Positions 7,549 to 14,066 of a stretch of 14,066 nucleotides of DNA are shown piece after piece (position 1 is the stretch's first letter; each line of letters opens with the position of its first letter). The notes beneath the pieces are model-generated. The model was not told the DNA's origin. It saw only the letters and a program-made list of their open reading frames with translations, and made no database searches. The position numbers were made by a program, and so were the translations under genes. Origin of the DNA: Bacillota bacterium (GTDB lineage Bacteria; Bacillota; UBA4882; UBA8346). Location: the NCBI GenBank assembly GCA_028282485.1, contig JANQHU010000375.1:1-14066 (forward strand). The letters run 5' to 3'.

Positions 7549-9186
7549 TTGTATAAAACGCAAAAACTGGTGCAAAATACTAGTATCAAGGGGGCGAGTT
7601 ACTTGATTAATTATTTTGGGCGGTTGATGCGTTTTATTCAATATGGAAGAAATAAACAGGTACTAGCAAAGTATGTAAAAATTAAACAAGTATTATCTAC
7701 CAGCCTTAGTGAAAATCTAACTACTTTTCGGGAGATTATGGGCAGTAGTTATGATATAAAAATGCGGGAGTTTGTGATTGGTAATAGTGAACAGACTAAA
7801 GGAGCAGTAGTCTATATTGAGGTTTTAACGGATCGAGAAGCTATTAATCAAAATATTATTAAACCCTTAATTTATGATGTTCATTTATACGATCTTCAGC
7901 CAGATCGTATCGAGATGCGGCAGATTCAAAACATGATAATTTCTGAGAGCATCAGTGGTATTACTAGTGACTTTGACGAATTAGTGGAGGCTTGTCTTTA
8001 TGGCAATGTCTTATTATTAGTTGATGGTTGTCAGGAAGCAATGATGATTGAGGCTCAGGGTTGGGAATCCCGAGGAATAGAACAACCGGAGACCGAGATT
8101 GTAATTCGTGGTCCCCGGGAAGCTTTTACTGAAGTTTTAAATCAAAATATCTCTTTAATTAGGCGTAAAGTCAATAATCCAAATTTACGGTTGCAAATTC
8201 ACAAGATTGGTCGGCAGACCAAAACCCGGGTTTGCACAGTTTATATAGAAGGAATCGTGAATCCGAAACTAATCAACGAAGTGAATAGCCGTTTAAAGGG
8301 AATTGACACCGATGCGATCTTAGAATCCGGTTATATTGAGCAGTTCATCGAAGATGAATCCATATCTCCTTTCCCCACTATTTCCCATAGTGAAAAACCG
8401 GATATTATTGTAGCTAAAATTTTAGAGGGGCGCATCGCCATTGTTGTTGACGGGACTCCCTTTGTCTTAGCCTTACCCATGTTTTTTGTAGAGGTGTTTC
8501 AAACGGCGGAAGACTATTATATTCGGCCGTTCTATGCTACTTTTTTGCGAATTATTCGGGTTATGGCTTTTTTTTTGAGTACCCTTTCACCTGCCTTGTA
8601 TGTAGCGCTTTCAACTTATAATCAGGAATTAATCCCTACCAGTTTGATAATTACCATGGCCGGAGCCAAACAGGGGACCCCTTTTCCGGCGGTGATTGAT
8701 GTCCTAATAATGGTAATTACTTTTGAGATCATTCGGGAAGCAGGGGTACGCCTACCACGAGCCGTGGGTCAAGCCATTAGTATCGTCGGAGCATTAGTGA
8801 TCGGGGAAGAGGCGGTATCGGCCGGACTGGTGGGGGCCCCGGTAGTTATTGTAATCGCAATTACGGCAATTTCTTCTTTTGTGATTCCGGCTCAAATTAA
8901 TATCATCATTTTATTAAGGTTTATCTACATTACATTAGCAGGTCTCTTTGGATTTTTTGGAATCATGCTGGGATTAGTGGGTATGATAATTCATTTGGCA
9001 GGGTTACGTTCTTTTGGTATTCCTTATTTAGCGCCTTTTGCCCCTTTAGAACCGCAAGGATTAAAAGATTCTATTGTCAGGCTTCCTTTTTGGGGAATTT
9101 TTTTTCGGCCTCCTTTTTTGGGAAAGATTAATAGGCAGCGCAGAGCCCCGCAGCAAAAACCCCAGCCGGATCAGCAAAATAATTAG
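7549..9186 (+). CDS. Spore germination receptor subunit A (GerA family)
   Basis: This is the A subunit of a nutrient germinant receptor in the inner spore membrane; family members assemble into ion channels that open on nutrient binding. It is 545 residues long, against about 480-500 in B. subtilis GerAA. The soluble N-terminal part (to about 300) has GNVLLLVDG (152-160) and QGWESRGIEQPETE (170-183), then IVIRGPREAFTE. The hydrophobic part has EGRIAIVVDGTPFVLALP (293-310), PFPAVIDVLIMVITFEIIRE (379-398), GVRLPRAVGQAISIVGALVI and AGLVGAPVVIVIAI, all hallmarks of the family. The C-terminal tail is rich in Gln, Pro and Arg. The start is TTG, with AGAGG at 7538-7542 six bases upstream. The next in-frame Met, residue 27, would lose a segment that looks helical. 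No forespore (sigma-G) promoter is obvious directly upstream. Confidence 0.95.
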   Translation: MYKTQKLVQNTSIKGASYLINYFGRLMRFIQYGRNKQVLAKYVKIKQVLSTSLSENLTTFREIMGSSYDIKMREFVIGNSEQTKGAVVYIEVLTDREAINQNIIKPLIYDVHLYDLQPDRIEMRQIQNMIISESISGITSDFDELVEACLYGNVLLLVDGCQEAMMIEAQGWESRGIEQPETEIVIRGPREAFTEVLNQNISLIRRKVNNPNLRLQIHKIGRQTKTRVCTVYIEGIVNPKLINEVNSRLKGIDTDAILESGYIEQFIEDESISPFPTISHSEKPDIIVAKILEGRIAIVVDGTPFVLALPMFFVEVFQTAEDYYIRPFYATFLRIIRVMAFFLSTLSPALYVALSTYNQELIPTSLIITMAGAKQGTPFPAVIDVLIMVITFEIIREAGVRLPRAVGQAISIVGALVIGEEAVSAGLVGAPVVIVIAITAISSFVIPAQINIIILLRFIYITLAGLFGFFGIMLGLVGMIIHLAGLRSFGIPYLAPFAPLEPQGLKDSIVRLPFWGIFFRPPFLGKINRQRRAPQQKPQPDQQNN

Positions 9187-9213
9187 CTTAATCAAAGAAA
9201 TTACGAGGAGGAG

Positions 9214-10407
9214 ATGGTTATCCTAGTGGTGCGATTTTATCAACTCTTGTTTATCTTGCTACTTCTTTGCACAATATGCTTAAATGGCTGCTGGAATAGT
9301 AAAGAATTAAGTGATATTGCCCTGGTTACGGGAATGGGATTCGATAAGGAAAAAGTGGATTCTCAAGAAGTAATCATGACTAGTCAAGTGATCATTCCCA
9401 AAGAACATCCTAGTATGGCCGGTGCGGCCGAAAGTACTTCAGAAGAGAATAAACCTTATACTAATCTAACTCAAAAAGGGGTATCTATTTTTGATGCAGT
9501 GCGTAAAACTAATGCTTTTTATAGTAATAAACAGTTTTGGGGGCATCTGAAAACTGTTATCATTGGGAAAAATGCAGCAAAAGCAGGCATTAATTCCTAT
9601 ATGGACTTTTTAATTCGAGATCATGAGTTGCGCCGGCAAGCCTATATTTTAATTAGCGAAAAAAAACCGGAAACTATTTTGGGGTTAATGGCTGATATGG
9701 AACTAATCCCCTCCATCACGATGCAAGGCTTAGTTGAATCTGCTAGGTTTAGTGGTTTTGCCAGCTCAGTAAATTTGCAAAATTTTCTTTCGCGGTTAAT
9801 GAGTGAAAGTACAGCCCCTATTGCTGCTTTAGTGAAGACTAAAAAACATGAAGCCAATGCTTTACCTCATGTCTACGGTACCGCCATCTTTTCTAAAGGT
9901 AAACAGGCGCGATTAATTGGTAAGTTAAATGAGCATGAAACTAGAGGGTTTTTATTTGTGATCGGTCAGGTTAAAAGTGGGATAGTTAGCTTTAAGTATC
10001 CCCCTACTGAGGAAATAGTTAGTATTGAGTTATTGTCCAATAAGGTAGCTATCAAACCCCTCTTTAAAAAAAAAGGACCAGTTTTTCAAGTAACCCTTAA
10101 GATTATCGGTGCTTTAGGAGAACAACTCTATTTAGGAGATTTGACTTCCTTTCAAGCTAAAGCAAAGTTAAATCGGCTTTTCGCGCAAGAGGTTCGCCGG
10201 GAAGTAATGAAATCCATGGCTAAAGCGAAAAAACTAAAAGCAGATATTTATGGCTTTGGGGAAATAATTTATCAAAAAAACCCTCATTATTGGCAGAAGA
10301 TTAAAAAGAATTGGCCTGAGATTTTTGCAAAAAGTGAATTTGATTTAAAAATTAAGACCCGCATTAAGTATTCCGGTTTAATTATTAAATCACCTATAAG
10401 TAATTAA
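9214..10407 (+). CDS. Germinant receptor lipoprotein subunit C (GerC family)
   Basis: The C subunit is a lipoprotein on the outer face of the inner spore membrane and is needed for receptor function. A hydrophobic leader ends in the lipobox LNGC (Cys26), followed by WNSKELSDIALVTGMGFDKE, the family's CWDxREL-type opening. FWGHLKTVIIGKNAAKAGI at 108-126, then DFLIRDHELRRQAYILIS, and KADIYGFGEIIYQKNPHYW near 342-360 are standard GerC elements. Length (397) is normal. The start is uncertain: GAGGAGGAG (9205-9213) abuts the ATG at 9214, which is too close for the best-matching part, although GAGG at 9205-9208 gives a spacing of five. In-frame GTG codons at 9226 and 9229 are alternatives that would be 14-17 bases from the core. 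The gene lies 27 bases after gerA, clearly in the same operon. Confidence 0.95.
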   Translation: MVILVVRFYQLLFILLLLCTICLNGCWNSKELSDIALVTGMGFDKEKVDSQEVIMTSQVIIPKEHPSMAGAAESTSEENKPYTNLTQKGVSIFDAVRKTNAFYSNKQFWGHLKTVIIGKNAAKAGINSYMDFLIRDHELRRQAYILISEKKPETILGLMADMELIPSITMQGLVESARFSGFASSVNLQNFLSRLMSESTAPIAALVKTKKHEANALPHVYGTAIFSKGKQARLIGKLNEHETRGFLFVIGQVKSGIVSFKYPPTEEIVSIELLSNKVAIKPLFKKKGPVFQVTLKIIGALGEQLYLGDLTSFQAKAKLNRLFAQEVRREVMKSMAKAKKLKADIYGFGEIIYQKNPHYWQKIKKNWPEIFAKSEFDLKIKTRIKYSGLIIKSPISN

Positions 10408-10424
10408 AGGGAGTACCTATCTAG

Positions 10425-11513
10425 ATGGAGCAAGTTAAAATTTCACCGTTTCAGCTAGGGCTATTAGTTATTAGTATAGTAGCAGGGAGTAATTTGGCCC
10501 CCATAGAGGTACTTGCCAAAAGAGATACCTGGATATGTATTATTATGGCAATGATCTTGGGAAGCATTTTTATTTGGGCACAAACTACTTTGGCAACTAA
10601 ATATACTGGTAAAAATTTGGTCCAGATAAATGAATTAATCTACGGAAAAAAAATTGGTATAGTAATAAATTTATTTTATAGTTGGTATTTTATGCAACTA
10701 ATTGCCTTGCAAATTTTTGATTTTAGTGAATTTTATAAAAATTTAATGTTGAGAGAGACGCCACAACCAGTGATTGCCATAGTTTTTTTATTACTATGTG
10801 GTTGGGCAGTTTGGAAGGGAATGGAAGTAATTGCTAGATGCAGTGAAATTGTAATCCCGATCATTATTTTAGCGGTAATAGGGACCTTATTTTTAATAAT
10901 TCCTAATTTTAAATTCACCAATTTTTTACCATATTTACAAATTACTACAACAGATTTAATTCGGTCTAGTAGTAGCCTGACCGCGATTCTTTTTGGCGAA
11001 ATAATTTGTTTTCTAATGATAATTCCTATGATAAACAATCATACCAAACTTCGTTCTGCAATTTTTATAGGGATGTATCTTGGAGGAGCGCTTATTTTAC
11101 TTGGTTCAGTTTATGTTATCGCTGTTTTAGGAAATACAATGGAAATTAGTTCTTATCCGCTACTTCAATTAGTGCGATTAATTGATCTGGGCGAATTTTT
11201 TTCCCGAATGGAGGTTTTGGTTACAGCTAGTTTTTTTTGGATTATATTTTTAAAGATTGCAGTCATTTATTATGCTATGGTGTTAAATACAGCAGAAATA
11301 TTTAAATTAAAAAACATGAAACCGCTCATTTTTCCCCTTGGAGTACTTGGAGTGAACTTGGCTTTTATCCTATTTGATAATTCTGGGGATCATTATAGCT
11401 TTATAGTAAATGGTTACCCCCAAATGGCTATCCCATATCAGTTTGTGATCCCATTAATTTCTTTACTAGTTATTTGGATTCGCAAGTCGCTGGCAACCAA
11501 AAAGGAGATCTAA
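10425..11513 (+). CDS. Germinant receptor permease subunit B, first copy (GerB family)
   Basis: GerB proteins are APC-superfamily membrane proteins thought to bind the small nutrient in spore germination. The 362 residues are almost entirely hydrophobic, with about ten helices. Family features are the N-terminal KISPFQLGLL, KRDTW at the end of helix 1, SEFYKNLMLRETP near 105-117, CGWAVWKGMEVIARCSEI and FGEIICFLMIIPM. The ATG has AAGGGAG at 10407-10413, eleven bases upstream, and follows gerC by 17 bases. The motif GSNLAP (21-26) is two residues shorter than GSAFVLAP in the downstream paralogue, within the unwound part of helix 1 that lines the ligand pocket in relatives. The gene order A-C-B differs from the A-B-C of B. 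subtilis gerA. Confidence 0.94.
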   Translation: MEQVKISPFQLGLLVISIVAGSNLAPIEVLAKRDTWICIIMAMILGSIFIWAQTTLATKYTGKNLVQINELIYGKKIGIVINLFYSWYFMQLIALQIFDFSEFYKNLMLRETPQPVIAIVFLLLCGWAVWKGMEVIARCSEIVIPIIILAVIGTLFLIIPNFKFTNFLPYLQITTTDLIRSSSSLTAILFGEIICFLMIIPMINNHTKLRSAIFIGMYLGGALILLGSVYVIAVLGNTMEISSYPLLQLVRLIDLGEFFSRMEVLVTASFFWIIFLKIAVIYYAMVLNTAEIFKLKNMKPLIFPLGVLGVNLAFILFDNSGDHYSFIVNGYPQMAIPYQFVIPLISLLVIWIRKSLATKKEI

Positions 11514-12338
11514 AAGATGATTATTATCGTAACCATTGCTTTTTTAGGAATTGGCTTTGCCCAGGGAAGAAGTCTGTGGCAACAAAAAAATTACTGGGAA
11601 TTTACTGTTTTTCTTTTTTTCATGGTGATGGCCTATGTCTTTAGTTTTTTGCAAATGAAAGGAGTTGAGATTCCGAGCCCTTTACCTCCGGTGAAAGATC
11701 TTTTTACTAAGTTAGGGATTTTATGATAAAGGGGTAGCTTTTTTGATGCAGCAAGCGAAAATTTCGCCAACGCAATTGAGTTTATTAATAGTTGGGTTTA
11801 TTTCCGGAAGTGCTTTTGTTTTAGCACCTGCAGAAATTATTTCAAAAAAAGATACCTGGCTTTGTGTAATTACTGGTTTAGTTATAGCTAGTATGTTTGC
11901 TTGGGCGCAGACTGCTTTGGCAAATCGCTTTTCTGGTAAAACTCTGGGCCAGATTAACGAGCAGGTCTATGGAAAAATATTGGGAAAATTAATAAATTTA
12001 TTGTACGTTTGGTATTTTGTGCAATTATTTGCTTTAAATATCTGGTATTTTAGCGAGTTTTATAAAAACTTATTGTTAAGGGAGACTCCTCAAATATTAA
12101 TCGGGATAATTTTTGTTATCTTATGTGGTTGGGTGATTTGGAAAGGAGTTGAAGTACTCGGTAGATGTGGTGAACTGATAGTGCCCTTAATTTTTTTAGT
12201 ACTAATTATTTCAATATTTATGCAAATCCCTAATTTTAAAATTGATAATTTTTTTCCTGTTTTGCAGATTTCTTTTACAGAGTTTATTCGTTCTAGTAAT
12301 ATGGTCACTGCCATCCATTTTGGCGAAATAATTTGTTT
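10991..12338 (+). repeat. 21-base direct repeat shared by the two gerB paralogues
   Basis: The same 21 bases, which encode the FGEIIC region of the permeases, occur at 10991-11011 and 12318-12338. This is a remnant of tandem duplication under coding constraint and is the longest identical match I noticed between the copies. It could act as a recombination site that would delete the small membrane-protein gene and fuse the two permeases. Confidence 0.6.
11517..11726 (+). CDS. Small two-helix membrane protein of the germinant receptor operon
   Basis: The 69-residue protein has two hydrophobic helices, at about 2-16 and 29-46, separated by a short charged loop (RSLWQQKNYWE), then a Pro-rich tail (IPSPLPP). 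AAAGGAG at 11501-11507 is a good ribosome binding site nine bases before the ATG, and the gene begins 3 bases after the first gerB stop. Several Bacillus germinant-receptor operons carry comparable short genes for two-helix 'D subunit' proteins that modulate germination. Size, topology and position fit such a role, but I infer it and cannot confirm sequence homology. It sits between two gerB-type genes. Confidence 0.8.
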   Translation: MIIIVTIAFLGIGFAQGRSLWQQKNYWEFTVFLFFMVMAYVFSFLQMKGVEIPSPLPPVKDLFTKLGIL

Positions 12339-12838
12339 CATGACGCTGATTCCTTTACTGAATAATCAACAAAAAGTGCGTCCGGCAGTCTTTTATGGTT
12401 TGCTAGGGGGGGGGCTTGATCATTTTTTTGAGTTCATTTTATACAGTTGGGGTATTAGGAAATACTATGGCAATTAGCACTTACCCCCTTTTTCAAATAT
12501 TTAGACTAATTGAATTTGGCGAAATTTTTTCGCGCATGGAGATTTTAGTTACTGGTACTTTTTTTACCGTAATTTTTTTAAAAATTTCAGTCATCTATCA
12601 GGTTTTAGTGCAGAACACTGCTGAAATATTTGAGCTAAAGACTATGAAACCCCTGATTATTCCTTTTGGAATAATTGGAGTCAATTTAGCTTTTATTTTA
12701 TTTGAGGATTTTTTGGATAACTATTTTTTTGGGGTTTTTATATATCCCCTAGTGGCCTTTCCGTATCAGTTTTTGATCCCGTTAATTTCATTAATGGTAG
12801 CCTGGGTGCGGAAGTTACCTTCTGTTCAAAATAGATAA
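11746..12838 (+). pseudogene. Second GerB-type germinant receptor permease, broken by a frameshift
   Basis: Two overlapping frames together encode one full GerB paralogue. The first runs from 11746 to a TAG at 12475-12477. The second carries on from about 12405 to TAA at 12836-12838. Dropping one base at the nine-G run 12406-12414 joins GLLGGG to LIIFLSSFYTVGVLGNT and gives 364 residues, close to the 362 of the first copy. That copy aligns along the whole length (AVLGNTMEISSYPL versus GVLGNTMAISTYPL). As written, only about 220 native residues, roughly the first six helices, would be made, plus an off-frame tail. ATG 11746 is preferred to TTG 11743 because it matches the MEQVKIS start of the paralogue; AAAGGGG lies at 11728-11734. 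The slip could be a sequencing error, a recent mutation, or a switchable tract. Downstream codons look intact, so decay is recent or absent. Confidence 0.88.
12406..12414 (+). repeat. Run of nine G at the frameshift site
   Basis: CTA is followed by nine G and then CTTGATC. With eight G the reading is CTA-GGG-GGG-GGC-TTG-ATC and the permease frame stays open. Such runs are prone to slippage during replication, transcription and sequencing. It is conspicuous in an AT-rich gene. Confidence 0.9.
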
Positions 12839-12947
12839 TATTTATTTTTAAAAAATTTTGATACTTATGTATATCCTTTCGTTTTTTGACCAATAATGGG
12901 GCTAGTGATAAGCAACATTATCCGTAAAAAGCAGGGAGGATTTAGTA

Positions 12948-13718
12948 ATGTTGAAAGCAATTATGACCAAAATGATCTTGGCGTTTCTTTTATTGATAAT
13001 TGGTTCTTTAAAATTTGTGGATGTGACCGTAGGGGCCAATCTCTATGAACATCCATTAGAAGTTGCTTGGCAAGCAGTAGGGCTTCCGGTGCAAGAAGTG
13101 GAAACAGAATGTTGGCAAAAAATTAATGATTTATGGTTAAATCTTAATGATTTAGAAACTGTTGCCAAACAAATTGTGAAAAGTTTTGGCTTAAAGACTA
13201 ACAACTATACTACCGGAAATGATCAGGAGTATAATTATATTTCTTTTGAAGGAGTTCGAATGAACGGAACTAGGGTACGGGTAACTCTGCAATCCGGCAA
13301 AATGGGTAATGGTAGTGAGACCCAACTAGGTATTAATACTGTATATTATGGTTCTTTAAGTAATTTACAACGTTATCTTAGGGAAATGGAGCATAGCCTG
13401 GGGGCAGTAGTTTCTCCCCGGCCGGTATTTAGTTTACTCCTTACCGGAGAATATGCCGGAATGCTAAGCAAAGAGAAGGTTCGGCGATTATTTACCCGAG
13501 TTTTAGCGCGGGTTAAAGCTAAGCCAGTCTCCCATTTTTTTACCCAGGAGCGAAGTCAGCAAAAAGGTTTTAGTAAGTTATTTGTTGACAAAGAGCAGGC
13601 AGAGCCCTTGCATAAAACAAAAAGCCATACCAATATTGAGTTAGAAACAATTTATGATGCAGGTCGGGATAAAACCACTATCGTTATTGCTACGCCCCGG
13701 ATTATTGGGGAAGTGTAG
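12948..13718 (+). CDS. YwmB-family exported protein
   Basis: The 256-residue protein has a signal peptide (hydrophobic 8-20, possible cut after VGA at residue 30). The mature part begins in the manner of YwmB-family proteins, which databases label 'TATA-box binding' because of a fold resemblance; the cellular function is not established. Family-like features are a Cys-Trp near residue 49, ETVAKQIVKSFGL (about 66-78), the central strands with GSETQLGINTVYYGSL, a helical segment with EYAGMLSKEKVRRLF, and the ending TTIVIATPRIIGEV. The ATG has GGGAGG at 12935-12940. It follows the gerB gene by 109 bases containing only a poor promoter match, so it may belong to a separate unit. The family call rests on my recall of the pattern. 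Confidence 0.7.
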   Translation: MLKAIMTKMILAFLLLIIGSLKFVDVTVGANLYEHPLEVAWQAVGLPVQEVETECWQKINDLWLNLNDLETVAKQIVKSFGLKTNNYTTGNDQEYNYISFEGVRMNGTRVRVTLQSGKMGNGSETQLGINTVYYGSLSNLQRYLREMEHSLGAVVSPRPVFSLLLTGEYAGMLSKEKVRRLFTRVLARVKAKPVSHFFTQERSQQKGFSKLFVDKEQAEPLHKTKSHTNIELETIYDAGRDKTTIVIATPRIIGEV

Positions 13719-13756
13719 TTGTTTCAACTTGGGGATAAAGAAAATATTGAAGAAAT

Positions 13757-13786
13757 TTGCCGCGGGGTGCCATCTTATGTTATAAT
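13757..13786 (+). promoter_or_regulatory. Extended -10 promoter upstream of coaX
   Basis: TGTTATAAT at 13778-13786 is a perfect -10 hexamer with the TGn extension. TTGCCG at 13757-13762, 18 bases upstream, is an acceptable -35. The predicted RNA would start near 13793, about 70 bases before the coaX start. This suggests vegetative (sigma-A) expression of coaX independent of the spore genes before it. Confidence 0.6.
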
Positions 13787-13864
13787 TAACTTCACGTAAA
13801 ATTTTAAAGAAGTATCTGCGAAAGAGAGCAAAAGACTATTTAGTAACGTTTGGAGTGGAACTGG

Positions 13865-14066
13865 TTGTTACTTGTTTTTGATATTGGAAATACCCACACG
13901 GTAATTGGAATTTTTGCCCAAGAAGCCTTAGTTGCTAATTGGCGCATTGCTACGGATCGACAAAAAACCGTTGATGAGTACGGTATTTTGCTCAAAAGTT
14001 TATTTGGGGATCATGCATTTTCTAATCAAATTACCGCGGCAATTATTTCTAGTGTGGTTCCGCCGG
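13865..14066 (+). CDS. coaX: Type III pantothenate kinase, 5' part
   Basis: The frame from TTG at 13865 reads LLLVFDIGNTHTVIGIF and continues with ANWRIATDRQKTVDEYGILL and ISSVVPP up to the window edge; it covers 67 codons of a family usually near 255 residues. DIGNTHT (6-12) is the phosphate-binding motif of the acetate/sugar kinase fold. CoaX phosphorylates pantothenate in the first step of coenzyme A synthesis and, unlike CoaA, is not feedback-inhibited by CoA. GGAG at 13852-13855 is nine bases from the TTG, which supports the unusual start. No ATG or GTG lies in frame near this position. Confidence 0.95.
   Translation, partial: MLLVFDIGNTHTVIGIFAQEALVANWRIATDRQKTVDEYGILLKSLFGDHAFSNQITAAIISSVVPP

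Noticed and set aside
12886..12912. TTGACC with GATAAG as a promoter for the YwmB-family gene
   Set aside because: The -35 is good, but no -10 match falls at 16-18 bases; the nearest similar hexamer is at 14.
13719..13799. A 26-codon ORF starting with TTG directly after the YwmB-family stop
   Set aside because: It has only a weak ribosome binding site and no recognisable product, and the strong coaX promoter -10 lies inside it. A chance frame is more likely.
1..14066. CRISPR arrays, tRNA or rRNA genes, insertion sequences, phage genes
   Set aside because: No regularly spaced repeats, cloverleaf sequences, transposase motifs or flanking inverted repeats with target duplications were seen.

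Overview
The window looks like chromosomal DNA of an endospore-forming, low-GC Gram-positive bacterium (Bacillota, probably clostridia-like). The main reasons are a complete germinant-receptor operon, a YwmB-family gene, strong AGGAGG-type ribosome binding sites, TTG and GTG starts, and housekeeping genes (gatA, gatB, coaX) that resemble Bacillota versions. I cannot assign a genus.

Layout from left to right, with all full-length genes on the + strand. (1) 1-3523 is a housekeeping block: the 3' end of gatA, all of gatB, and an M50 site-2-type membrane metalloprotease whose start codon overlaps the gatB stop. GatA and GatB form the amidotransferase that makes Gln-tRNA(Gln) and/or Asn-tRNA(Asn). 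(2) 3661-5592 encodes a large exported protein with an HEXXH zinc-protease signature and a Ca-loop-like motif near its C-terminus. It ends at a strong two-way hairpin terminator (5616-5663). (3) 5664-7548 is an accessory-looking stretch. It holds a tiny convergent minus-strand ORF with a good ribosome binding site that uses the same terminator, an AT-rich orphan SUKH (SMI1/KNR4) immunity-type gene followed by a 17-codon stub, an exported protein of unknown function, and a short ORF that looks like the collapsed C-terminus of a metal P-type ATPase. (4) 7549-12838 is a spore germination receptor operon in the order gerA, gerC, gerB, small two-helix membrane protein, second gerB. The second gerB is interrupted by a +1 frameshift exactly at a run of nine G. 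(5) 12948-14066 holds a YwmB-family exported protein and the 5' end of coaX (type III pantothenate kinase), which has its own extended -10 promoter.

In the germination operon, GerA and GerB proteins are inner spore membrane subunits and GerC is a lipoprotein; together they form the nutrient-sensing receptor. Two GerB-type permeases beside a single GerA and GerC suggest either alternative ligand-sensing subunits or a decaying duplicate. Nothing here resembles a CRISPR array, tRNA, rRNA, transposase or phage gene.

The observations most worth checking are the G9 frameshift in the second permease, the unlisted 25-residue minus-strand ORF, the orphan immunity gene with its stub, and the P-type ATPase remnant. 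I did not find a convincing new multi-gene system.
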